Shown one piece after another: positions 33,725-44,235 of a stretch of DNA of 64,000 nucleotides (its first letter is position 1; each line of letters starts with the position of its first letter). A program made the translations under genes and the position numbers. Below the pieces are notes generated by a model, which did no database searches, was not told where the DNA came from, and saw only the letters and a list, made by a program, of their open reading frames with translations. Source of the DNA: Achatina immaculata (taxonomy: Eukaryota > Mollusca > Gastropoda > Stylommatophora > Achatinidae); assembly GCA_009760885.1 (NCBI GenBank), contig CM019713.1, positions 27,122,927-27,186,926 on the forward strand, read 5' to 3'.

Positions 33725-33895
33725 GCAGATACTGTCCTCTGTTTTAGAGACAGTTTTTCTAGCACAAGTTACTGTCCTCTGATTTAGAGACAGTTTTTCT
33801 AGCACAAGTTACTGTCCTCTGATTTAGAGACAGTTTTTCTAGCACAAGTTACTGTCCTCTGATTTAGAGACAGTTTTTCTGGCACAAGTTTTAGT
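33725..33895. repeat. Minisatellite, 40-bp unit, 4 copies
   Basis: The unit is agtttttctagcacaagtta + ctgtcctctgatttagagac. Unrelated in sequence to the other 40-bp array at 17.8 kb. Confidence 0.92.
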
Positions 33896-34370
33896 GTTGT
33901 CTTTTAAGACTAGAGTGTTGGAGCGGGAAGGAGCTGGTCTGATGTACTAAAACTCTGCATTCTTCTGCAGCTCAGGTACCCTCCAGTTTGTCAGGACTGC
34001 CATGATTTCAGGACAAAAAACTGCTGCGCAGGAACTGGACTCTACAAATGATCTAAGGAAAAAGCTTGGAAGCTCATTGCCACAGACTCCCAAAACGTTC
34101 CAAGATTAGACGGGTGGTGAATCATATGGTCATAGAACATCAAATCGCTTCTAGTCTTCCTCTTTCCTGTTTAAACTGAAGAGCAATCGGACTTCTTCAC
34201 CTATCTCTTGTGGATAGGCTTTGAAACAGACAAAGGCAGCAACCCATAAAAAGTTGGATGGGAAGAGTGAACAACATCTTGAAGAGTAGTCTGACAATGC
34301 GTTCAGCCACACAACGTGTTCCAGAGTGAACGCTAACAGGCAAATTATCTGTGACCCACAATAGACAATC
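33896..34370. other. No recognisable feature
   Basis: Single-copy-looking sequence without coding support. Confidence 0.4.
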
Positions 34371-34371
34371 A

Positions 34372-34945
34372 TTCAATCATTGGTGTGCCTCTTGCTGAAA
34401 TTTTTCTCCTAACAGATCTCTCGAAGACCTCTCGGCTTTAAGCAAAATGCCCTGCTGGTGATACATCCATACGCAAATCATCAACAACGTCTTGTTACCA
34501 TCTTTGCTTTGGTCTTTCTCTCTTTCACTTTATCATTATCTACTCATCCAAGACTGTCTTCACCAGATTCTCATGACGTTTAATATGTCAGAAATATTTA
34601 AGTTTTCTCTGTTTATTCTTCTTTTCTAACCAATCTTCTTCAGTATTAAATTCTTGTAGTATGGATATATATTTTCTTTTTGGTTTCTATTATTTTTGTG
34701 TCCATGATATTTGAAGGACTCTTCTGTAGCATTTATTTTCAAAAACACGTTTCACAGACATATGTGGCGATGGGAAAAATGCTTGTCCTTAAAAATCTGA
34801 TTTTTGTCCTTCTCTATGCCCTCTCCACAGCTTCTTTAGTTGTTTCGACTTCTGAAGAGCGATAGATGTCCTCCTTTTAATCTCCTTCATTGTATCTTCA
34901 TTGTTAGTAATGATCCAGGATATTCAAAACTTTCCCATAATAGTA
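34372..34945 (-). mobile_element. RTE-type LINE family B, diverged copy
   Basis: It is parallel to the copy at 36026-36692 but more worn. 'acctctcggctttaagcaaaatg', 'tctcatgacgtttaatatgtc' and 'cctccttttaatctccttcattgtatc' appear in the same order. The 3' tail at 34372 is a TTGAATGATTG-type repeat. No intact frame remains. Confidence 0.75.
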
Positions 34946-35678
34946 TGCAGCACAAGTAAAACAAGAGAAGAAGAAGAAGAATCACGGGATGAAAACAGAT
35001 AGCCTCTTTCCTGCTTTCTTTAGCTAAGCTTTGAACATTTTGTCACAGAAACAACGATGACTGCAGACAAGACGTACAACATCAAGAGCACAAGCCAAAC
35101 AAAACTCTTCTGAATATGAATGAAAGAATCTAGTTCCCACTCACAGCCGCCAGAATGTCTTCAGGTCTTGAAAAGCAAGGCCGACTCTACACGCCAGTCA
35201 GATCACAAGCGGCCTCTGTCCTCAATTTATGGCAACATTATGTACGCTGTCTTAGGGATCACGGCTTATGGGATATATTTTTTTAATGCAGAAACCAGTA
35301 ATAAAAAAAAATCCTGAAGGATGCGACTAGCATTCCAAACTAAAAAAAAAAAAAGCTGTGTATTTTTCATGCACTTTTCCAGCCAATGTTTGGAAAAACG
35401 ATGCTTTCAAGGGACGAAATATTTCAGCAGTCAGCAGCATTTAAATGTGAAAAAAGGGCTACAGCGATCATTTTTTTGTTTAGAAACATATACAATGAAT
35501 TATGTAAATACACGAAAGACTGCACCTTAGCTACCACAGGCAATTAAAGTTAATGCCAAGATTCTTACTTCTTCATAGGACATTTACACCCTGTATCTCA
35601 CACACTTTCTAAAGCGCCTTCATACAAGTCACGAGCTAAGTTACCCTTCTTTTTTCATTTCATTCAGAACTCTTATGT
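34946..35678. other. No recognisable gene
   Basis: Contains short A runs and a (GAA)n patch near 34968-34980. No supported feature. Confidence 0.4.
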
Positions 35679-35679
35679 A

Positions 35680-35962
35680 TCACATCATGTAATTTGTACT
35701 TCTTATATATCACAATATGTAATTTGTACTTCTTATATATCACAATATGTAATTTGTACTTCTTATATATCACAATATGTAATTTGTACTTCTTATATAT
35801 CACAATATGTAATTTGTACTTCTTATATATCACAATATGTAATTTGTACTTCTTATATATCACAATATGTAATTTGTACTTCTTATATATCTCTACGTCT
35901 AATTTAGACTTCTTATGTATGACAACATGTAATTTAGACTTATTATATATCACTACATGTAC
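35680..35962. repeat. Minisatellite, 30-bp unit, about 9 copies
   Basis: The unit is acttcttatatatcacaata + tgtaatttgt. The central six or seven units are identical and the flanking ones diverge. Frames in both strands (YKKYKLHIVI, FLYITICNLY) reflect a period divisible by three. Confidence 0.95.
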
Positions 35963-36025
35963 TTTAGACTCTTATTTTCCTATTTCTGCTGAATTTTTCT
36001 ACAGAAAATAAGGCATAAGACGAGT

Positions 36026-36692
36026 TCATTTCATTCATTTGCATGTCCCTTGCGGAACTTTGCCTCCCAAACAGCACTCCTGTAGGCCTCTCGGTTGTGA
36101 GCAAGATGGCCTGCTGCTGCTGCGTCCATCTGCAGATCGTCAACGATTTCTTGCAGCCATCTTCGTTTTGGTCTTCCTCTTTTTCTTTTTCTCATTATGT
36201 ATCCTTCCAAAATGGTCTTCTCTAAATTATCATGACGTTTAATGTGTCAAAAATATTTAATTTTTCTCTCTTTAATCCTCTTTACTAGCCAGCCTTCTTC
36301 AATATTAAGCTCTTGTAGTATAGATATATTTGTTCTTTTATGGTGTCCATGATATTTGGAGAACTCTTTTGTAGCATTTACATTCAAAGGCATTTATGTG
36401 TTTCTCACCTGTTTTGTTAAGTGTCCAGGTCTCACAGGCATATGTTGCGATGGGAAAGATGCATGCCCTTAAAAATCTTATTTTTGTAGTTCTGTCTGCT
36501 CCTCTCCACAGATTCTTTATTTGTTTTACTTTCTGAAGAGCAACAGATGTCCTCCTTTTAATTTCCCTCATTGTATCTCCATTATTAGTTAGTAGTGATC
36601 CAAGATTTTCAAAACTCTCCACTTCTTCCAATTTTTCCTCATTGATATATATTTCATCTGCCTTGTTTGTTTTGTCAGTTGTCATCAATTTA
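36026..36692 (-). mobile_element. RTE-type LINE family B, 667 bp, 11-bp TSD
   Basis: ATAAGACGAGT at 36015-36025 and 36693-36703 is the TSD. The minus-strand coding part (36700-36338) reads MTTDKTNKADEIYINEEKLE, VESFENLGSLLTNNGD, IKNLWRGADRTTKIRFLRAC, IFPIATYACETWTLNKTGEK and INAFECKCYKRVLQISW. The C-terminal block follows in broken frames. The tail is TGAATGAAATGA. The copy is 5'-truncated just before the RT C-terminal region. Confidence 0.92.
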
Positions 36693-36734
36693 ATAAGACG
36701 AGTAGCTACAACTAATGGAAGGAGGAAGGGAATG

Positions 36735-37035
36735 GAAGCAGGAATAATAGTAATAGTAGTAGTAGTAATATTAGAAGTAGTAGTAGTAGTAATAGTAGTA
36801 GTAGTAGCAGCAGTAATAGTGGTAGTAATAGCAGCAATAGTAATTGTAGTAGTAGTAGTAGTAGTAATAGTAGTAGTAGTAGTAGTAGTAACAGTAGTAA
36901 TAGTAGTAGTAATAGCAGCAGTAGTAATAGTAGTAGTAATAGCAGCAGCAGCAGTAGTAGTAGTAGTAGTAGCAGTATTAATAGTAGTAGTAATAGCAGC
37001 AGTAGTAGAAGTGGTATTAAGATTAGCAGTAGCAA

Positions 37036-37071
<36 letters not shown>

Positions 37072-37448
37072 CAGTATTAATATTAGTAGTAATACCAGCA
37101 GTAGTAGAAATGGTATTAAGAATAGCAGTAGCAATAGCAGTTGTAGTAGTAGAAGCAGTAACCGTAGTAGCAACAGTAGTAATAGTGGTAGTAGCAGTAG
37201 TAGTAGCTGTAATAGTAGTAGTATCAGTAGAAGTAATAGTAGTAGTGGCAGTGGTAATAGAAGTAGTCATAGAAGCAGCAATAGTGGCGGTACTAATAGT
37301 TGCAGCAATAGTAATAATAATATTAGTAATAGTATTAGTATTAGTAGTAGTAGTATTAGTAATAATAGTAGTATCAGTAGTTGTAGTAGAGTAGTAATAT
37401 CAAAAATAATAGTGAAAAAAGTGATAGTAGTAATACTGGTTTTGTTAG
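36735..37448. repeat. Trinucleotide array (AGT/AAT/AGC)n, about 700 bp
   Basis: Almost every triplet is AGT, AAT, AGC or a one-base variant. All frames of one strand are open (Val/Ile/Ala repeats; Thr repeats and Leu repeats on the other). These are not proteins. Confidence 0.95.
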
Positions 37449-38734
37449 TAGTCAATTACAAAAGTATGCCATACTTGTATTTCAACAAAAGAAATACTGG
37501 CCACGATCTGACCTTCTACCTATTGTTATACCTTCTATATCTTGTTGTATCTTCTATATATTGATGTACCTTCTGTCTCTTCTTGTACGTCTTTCAGAAC
37601 GCAAATTCAGCACTTTTAGTAAAACTTCCCAGAAACACCAGCGTCTACTGTCAAGGAGCACCTAAAGCGATACTCGCTACAAAGTATTTATCTCTAACTT
37701 TAAAGATAAACGGGCTATTTATCTCTAACTTTAAAGATAAACAGGCTCAGTACTTTCCTGTCGGAGCCCTAATATGTCTTCCTCAGTCGAGTCATTGTTC
37801 GGCTGAAGAGATACCCGCTGCGTCTGTAGAGTCCGTAAGTTTGATTACAATTTTATAACGAAATCCATACATTCTTCATCGATGCTATGGTAATTTCGTA
37901 GCCTGGGATGGCGAACCTTTATCCTTATCATCCCAGTCCCATCTGTCTCATTTTTGTTGACTCGTGTGCAGAACCCGAATACGTACTCCCCCGTCCACCG
38001 GAGATTTATTGCGTTATACGGTCGCGCCCCCGACTTACGGCCGATCGAGTTACGTCCGCATGTACTTGTAACCGAAATCCCATAGGACTGTTTGAAGTTT
38101 TGGGGATCCATTATGTGATTAATTTACAAACATTTTCTGTTCTACATGCAGGGTAAATTCACCACAAGACAAAAGAAGGTGATGAATTAGCATTCTGCAT
38201 CACCATCATCATGTAGTGATTACAGAATGTATGTAAGTCGGTCTCGGTTGGCGTGTGTGTGTGTAGATTTTTGTACGGCACTGAAAAGTTATTGCCGTGA
38301 TATCCTTGACTTAAAGCGCTGTGATTCACATTTTCTGAACAATTTTCACACAGCTGCTGTGATTATATGCACTCAGTTAGTAGCTCGAAGTGATGGTAAA
38401 CATTCACCATGTAGCATGTTATTACAGTGGAATGTACTTAGTGTCTGAATCTCCCTCTGTAGTGATCGACCTATGGCCAAATCGACTTACTATCAACCCT
38501 CTCCTCCTCCCCTCTTCTTCTGACCTTTCTTCGTTCTCTCCCTCCCAGGTCCTAAATGCGACCCTAATACGGCTCAAGATGGCATACAGAACAGAGAACA
38601 GACTCCTATAATTGAAGTGGACATACCTGTCTGTAGCCGATTTATTGCATTCTGTATAACCCATAACATACATAATGGCAGCGGACATACTAGGATGTGT
38701 AATAAACTGGATTATAACATACTATAATGAAATG
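37449..38734. other. No confident feature
   Basis: A 26-bp direct duplication (ctatttatctctaactttaa.., about 37685 and 37718) and a CpG-richer patch (37960-38060) are visible. A minus frame at 38111-37845 has non-simple composition but no family I recognise. Confidence 0.35.
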
Positions 38735-38925
38735 AGATGGGCTTGAAAACATCATAGCAACAGGAAAGATGAATTGGAAAAGAGGCAGGGGAAGGTCAGG
38801 AGAAAAAAGGATCACGAACAGTCTAACGCGATGGCACAGCAACTGAGCTGATGGAGGATATCCTGGGCCAAGATCTGTGAATAAGCACTACCACCAATTT
38901 CTCCCTGCAGGGCACCTGATGATGA
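38735..38925 (+). mobile_element. LINE family C 3' fragment, worn
   Basis: It carries the family's order of words: gatgggcttgaaaacatcat, caacaggaaagatg, ggaaggtcaggag, aacagtctaacgcgatgg and gggcacctgatgatgata. It ends in the TGA-repeat tail. Frames are broken. Confidence 0.7.
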
Positions 38926-39850
38926 TAATAGGCCTACCTGTTTTTACCAATAAACAAATTCTGTCTGCAAGTATTGAACAACAGCATATGTATGCGTATG
39001 AACCTACTGGATGACCCTGTTTCGTATGTCAATTATATGTGTCGCGAGAAAGCACGAACTACTAGTTTCCACCCGGTGCTGCGTATGCCATCATCCTTGT
39101 TGTCATGGCGTACTTCTTTAACCCTCAGTGCGTACTTCTTTAACCCTCAGTTATCCTCTGTCTAAAATTAAAACATTCCAATAATTTGTTAATACTTTCT
39201 GGAACAAACGTCGTGATTCCATTTTTCTCTAAAACTGGAACCCTGAACCAATAAAATAGAGACTTAGAAAGTGTTCAAAAATGTGTCCTGAATCCACTAC
39301 TGCCCCATCTACAATCCTATCTCAGATTAAACAATCCGTCTTTCTCGGTTATTACAGTTGTCCGTCTATAATCTACTTCTGTCGAGAACAATGTGTCCAA
39401 ATTTTGGACTTCACTTACTCTTTTTAATCTTACCAATTCTATTTCGGATAACATTTTTATCAAGTTTAAACAGCTGAAGTCCCGGATTAAAATCAAAGTT
39501 TTTCTCTTACAACCTGCCTTTCTCTCAAGTCTACAATGTTTTATCTACATTTTTTGTATGCATACTTTGTCCAAACACTACACTGTTTCATTTGTTTTCA
39601 GGTGATTCCTAGTGACCGTGGTCATTTGCTCAGAAAAGATCCTTATCGTTAGAACGCCAATGCTGCAGGATAAATAAAGAGGAAAGAACTAAGACCAACA
39701 AGACGAAGAACTGACTGATCAAAGATGGACAGCCTGAGGCAAGGCTGTGTCACAGTTGGGCTGGCTTGTGGCGATGAGAAGTGGAAAGAATTTTGTGCCG
39801 CCTCGTAAGACGCAAACAAGGGGCACTGGATGATGCTGACTGTTTCGCTG
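38926..39850. other. No recognisable feature
   Basis: AT-rich; a 20-bp direct duplication (tacttctttaaccctcag) lies at 39112-39150. No supported gene. Confidence 0.4.
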
Positions 39851-39854
39851 ATGA

Positions 39855-40370
39855 CTTCCTGTAGGACGCCGATGACTGTTCGTAGGAGGTTGATAACTGT
39901 GCGTAGGATTGATAACTGCCCGTAGGAGGTTGATAACTGTGCGTAGGATTGATAACTGCCCATAGGAGGTTGATAACTGTGCGTAGGATTGATAACTGCC
40001 CGTAGGATGTTGATAACTGTGCGTAGGATTGATAACCGCCCGTAGGACATTGATAACTGTGCGTAGAATTAATAACTGCCCGTATGACGTTGATAACTGT
40101 GCGTAGAATTGATAACTGCCCGTAGGACGTTGATAACTGTGCGTAGAATTGATAACTGCCCGTAGGAAGTTGATAACTGTGCGTAGAATTGATAACTGCC
40201 CGTAGGACGTTGATAACTGTTGGTAGGACGTTGATAACTGTTGGTAGGACGTTGATAACTGCCCGTAGGACGTTGATAACTGCCCGTAGGACGTTGATAA
40301 CTGCATGTAGGACATCAATGACTGACCGTAGAAGGTCAATGACTGACTGTAGAACGTCGATAGATAGACG
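39855..40370. repeat. Minisatellite, 20/40-bp unit, about 25 half-units
   Basis: Half-units are gttgataactgtgcgtagga and ttgataactgcccgtaggac. They alternate as a 40-bp dimer through most of the array, then become single 20-23 bp monomers at the right end (40200-40330). Confidence 0.93.
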
Positions 40371-40379
40371 CTTTATTTG

Positions 40380-40840
40380 GTTCTCATCAATCTGTGCTCG
40401 CAAATGTTGATTCAGCTCATCCTATCTCTGGATACTCTCAGGGTTCTGTACTCATATTAATTCATGTTATCACAAGCTTTAGTATCCCACACTCTCAGTA
40501 GACGGCTCTCTGCACGTGGAGAACCGAAGAGATACAATGCTTAAAAAAAAAAAAACTGATGGAGACAAAAGACTTCACTGGCAACTGTGAATCTACATCC
40601 TTGACCTTGAAGGAGGTAAGTGTGAAACTTGCTGTAGCAAAATATGAACGACGGAAAAAAAAGCACAAGAAGGATGGTCAGTCGTTACATGAGAAACTGT
40701 GCGCTGATAGAGATCCTGCAGAGGTGAGCAGAGCACTTATGGACGCGCCGAGAGTAAGGACATGATGACCCTTTCAATCTAACTTGCTAACACAAGGTAA
40801 GGAACACAACCCCCCCCCCCCCCCTCACCCCCCAAAACCA
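40380..40840. other. No gene recognised; C homopolymer near 40810
   Basis: A short frame (40559-40765) rich in Lys has no recognisable family. A C-rich run occupies about 40810-40832. Confidence 0.4.
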
Positions 40841-40844
40841 AAAT

Positions 40845-41143
40845 CATCAACATCATCAGGTGCCGTGCCGACTGGCGTTGGCTGTTATGCTTCTCCAGAG
40901 TACCCGATCCTTCATGCAGGCCATCAGCTCAGTTGGTGATCTCCTCTCGCACCATCCAGTCAGATTGTCCAGTATCATTTCTCTTGGTCTTCCTCTTGAT
41001 CTTCTTCCTTCTATTTCTCCTGTTGTTATAATATTTTCAATGCCCCTTCTTCTCGTTGCATGTCCTATGAAAGTACATTGTCTCTCTCTTATCTTTTTGA
41101 CAAGGTTTTTTTGTCTCTCCAGCTCTTCTCATACACTCTTCCC
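40845..41143 (-). mobile_element. LINE family C (RTE-like), 299 bp, 8-bp TSD
   Basis: ACCAAAAT at 40837-40844 and 41144-41151 is the TSD. The minus strand carries the C-terminal coding block (..GHATRRRGIENI, GRSRGRPREM-type) ending GT-stop. The stop TGA begins a TGATGTTGATGA tail. It matches copies at 27164-27686 and 56091-56412 almost word for word. Confidence 0.9.
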
Positions 41144-41149
41144 ACCAAA

Positions 41150-41750
41150 ATAGGGTAAATAAAAGACATGAAACAGAAGACAGAACTAAACAGAAGATGG
41201 GTGACTGGTCTCACACTGTGCATTAAGTAATCATATTATAGGGCCGATATCAAAACAGCGAGAGAACTAAAAGGAGAGAGAGGTAAAAAACAAAATCGGA
41301 TTATCGGGAGAAAGGTGTTTATTTGCTCTTGCTGTCTTTCCTGCGTCATGCTCTTAGAAGCGTGGCAGAGAATGAATGATGGCTCGGTTACAAAAAATAA
41401 AAGAGAGAACACAGATGAAGGCATAGAGAAGAGGGTAATTACATGTCTGATGCAGTGACATCATTCATTTACCAGGGGGAGGGGAGGGAGGGGGAACCAT
41501 GCATCAATATCTGTAAGAAGATCTCACCCCCCACGTCATACTGGGTATAGGTTTTTTTCTGATAATGATACTCAAGTAACTCTCGACCTACAAAAATGTT
41601 TGCCTCTCTCGTCATATCCGCATCCTCTTCATCATTATCACCATCCTCATCGCATGAAGGAGGGTGAAGACGCTGTCGATATGGCGTTCAACGATCCACA
41701 AGTAACATGCTCTTGTCAAGGCTGGGGAACCATAGCCGACCAAGACCCTG
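41150..41750. other. No recognisable feature
   Basis: Purine-rich short tracts only; no supported gene. Confidence 0.4.
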
Positions 41751-41756
41751 TCATAC

Positions 41757-41940
41757 TTCTCCACTGAAACCCCAAGAAACAAACCCCCCAGAAACAAACC
41801 CTTAGAAACAAACCAACCAAATACTGTCCCACTTCTCCACTGAAATCCCAAGAAACCAACCCCCCCCCCCCCCCCCCAGAAACAAACCCTTAGAAATAAA
41901 CCAACCAAATACTGTCCCACTTCTCCACTGAAACCTCCAG
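41757..41940. repeat. Two-to-three-copy tandem repeat with an expanded C tract
   Basis: The unit is acttctccactgaaacccca + agaaacaaaccC(n)agaaac + aaacccttagaaacaaacca. In the first unit the C run is 6-7 bases; in the second it is about 18 (41861-41878). Confidence 0.85.
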
Positions 41941-42165
41941 GGACAACCCCAGCCTTGTTAAGGCAGCAAAGTCCCCATAGCAGTGGAGTCTGCTAAAAAA
42001 CATTGCTCCCTGCCCCCCCCCCTTTTTTTTCCTTGCTTGTTTAGCTTCTGCCCAGTACTGAAAACATGGCCGCCCTAGCACACCATGCTGTGCGGCAACA
42101 TCCTACTCGTACTGGCTGCTCGCAGTTTCAGCGCAGTAAAGAAAAATAAGAACACAAATATCACA

Positions 42166-42173
42166 TGATATGC

Positions 42174-42260
<87 letters not shown>

Positions 42261-42324
42261 AATCTGTCTGTCTGTCTGTCTGTCTGCCTGCCTGTCTGTC
42301 TGTCTGTCTGTCTGCCTGCCTGCC

Positions 42325-42374
<50 letters not shown>

Positions 42375-42375
42375 C

Positions 42376-42457
<82 letters not shown>

Positions 42458-42540
42458 GTCTGTCTATCTATCTATCTGTCCATATGCCTGTCTGTCTGTC
42501 TATCTATCTATCTGTCTATCTATCTGTCTGTCTGTCTATG
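42166..42540. repeat. (TATC)n/(TGTC)n/(TGCC)n tetranucleotide array
   Basis: Blocks of TATC, TGTC and TGCC units alternate, the longest simple array in the window. All three plus frames stay open as IYLS and CLSV repeats. Confidence 0.97.
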
Positions 42541-42574
42541 CCAAGGCACATGGTGCTGCTGGCAGGAAGAGATT

Positions 42575-43135
42575 TCCATTCATGTCAGTCCTTCGTTATC
42601 TTCTTGCCTGTCTCTTACGTCAGTCCTTCGTTATCTTCTTGGCTGTCTCTTACGTCAGTCCTTCGTTATCTTCTTAGCTGTCTCTTACGTCAGTCCTTCG
42701 CTATCTTCTTGGCTATCTCTTACGTCAGTCCTTCGTTATCTTCTTAGCTGTCTCTTACGTCAGTCCTTCGTTATCTTCTTAGCTGTCTCTTACGTCAGTC
42801 CTTCGCTATCTTCTTGGCTATCTCTTACGTCAGTCCTTCGTTATCTTCTTAGCTGTCTCTCACGTCAGTCCTTCGCTATCTATCTTCTTGGCTGTCTCTT
42901 ACGTCAGTCCTTCGCTAACCTCTTGGCTGTCTCTTACGTCAGTCCTTCGTTATCTTCTTGGCTGTCTCTCACGTCAGTCCTTCGCTATCTTCATGGCTGT
43001 CTCTCACGCGCTATCTTCTGTCTCTAACGTCAGTCTTTCGCTATCTTCTTGGCTGTCTCTCACGTCAGTCCTACGCTATCTTCTTGGCTGTCTCTTACGT
43101 CATTCCTTCGCTGTCTCCCAAGTCAGTCCTTTGTT
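42575..43135. repeat. Minisatellite, 35-bp unit, about 15 copies
   Basis: The unit is cgtcagtccttcgttatctt + cttagctgtctctta. Main variants are gtta/gcta and ttagc/ttggc. Period 35 is not divisible by three, yet frames remain open because the unit lacks stops in all three phases. Confidence 0.94.
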
Positions 43136-43374
43136 TACCAGCATTTTCTTTGTTGGACGTCCTGTATGTCTCCATGTCTGTGAAACTCCTCAGTTCTTTT
43201 AACTTGTGAAGTCCACATAAAAGCTGTTCGTAATAAAGATTTGTCTGTCATTCTCATTATGACAAATCCTTTGCCTGCTTTTCCTTACAAAAACTGATAA
43301 CTGTAGTATCATATCTATCTCTCTTAACAAAAGGTCATTATTTATGGTATCTGGCCAGAACACCCCTTATCATC

Positions 43375-44235
43375 TCCTACGCAGACACTTGGTATGTAGA
43401 CAGAGAATATTACGATGCCATAAAAATTAGGAGTTATGGAATACCATAGATTAGATATGCTGATAACACAGCATTACTGTACATGACACAAAAAGGAATT
43501 GAAAAACGAATTATGTCAGTCCGTAAGCATAGTGTAGAGCAAGACATTTATCTTAATACGAAGAAAACTAAACTGATGACAACTGACAAAAAATAAGGCA
43601 GCTGAAATATATGTCAGTGAGGAAAAATTGAAAGAGATGAAGAGTTTTGAAAATCTTGAATCACTACTAATAATGGAGATATAATGAGTGAAATTAAAAG
43701 GAAGACATCTATCACTCTTCAAAAAAATAAAACAACTAAAGAATCTGTGGAGAGAAGCAGACAGAACTACAAAAATAAGATTTTTAAGGGCGTGCATCTT
43801 TCTCATCACAAGATACGCCTGTGAGACCTGGACACTTAACAAATCATCTGAGAAACACATAAATGCCTTTGAATGTAAATGATACAGAAGAGTCTTTCAA
43901 ATATCACGGACACAAAAAAAGAACAAGTATATTCATGCTACAAGAACTTAATATTGAAGAAGATGGCTAATAAAGAGGATTAAACAGAGAAAAATTAAAT
44001 ATTTTGGAGACATTAAACGTTATCAGTATTTAGAGAAGACTGACTCTGAAGGGTACATACTGGGAAAAAAGAAAGAGAAGAAGACCAAAGCGAAGATAGC
44101 TGCAAGACATCGTTGATGACCCGCTAATGGACGCTTCAGCAGCAGAACATCTTGCTCACAACGGAGAGGCCTACAGGAGAGCTGTTAGAAAGGCAAAGTT
44201 CCGCAGTGGACATGCAAATGACTGACAGACTGACT
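43375..44235 (+). mobile_element. RTE-type LINE family B, 5' truncated
   Basis: It reads DREYYDAIKI, IRYADNTALLY (catalytic YADD decayed to YADN), KGIEKRIMSVRK, LNTKKTKLMTTDK, then IKQLKNLWREADRTTKIRFL, ITRYACETWTLNKS and INAFECK. The C-terminal block in other frames ends ATGCAAATGACTGAC. From 43481 on it lies in the 1,570-bp duplicated unit, so a second copy is at 45051-45805. Confidence 0.85.

Noticed and set aside
35680..35962. CRISPR-like array
   Set aside because: The 30-bp units are contiguous with no unique spacers; the same applies to arrays at 39.9, 42.6, 47 and 54.6 kb. The genome is eukaryotic.
36338..37455. Poly-Thr, poly-Leu and poly-Val frames
   Set aside because: Products of the (AGT)n trinucleotide array; only the C-terminal part of the 310-codon minus frame (36700-36338) is real RTE-B sequence.
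37845..38111. 88-codon minus ORF of mixed composition
   Set aside because: No recognisable motif, no neighbouring exon signal, and similar-length frames occur by chance in this window; left as unassigned sequence.
43516..43860. 114-codon minus ORF repeated at 45086-45430
   Set aside because: It is antisense to RTE-B coding sequence; the repetition simply reflects the 1,570-bp duplication.
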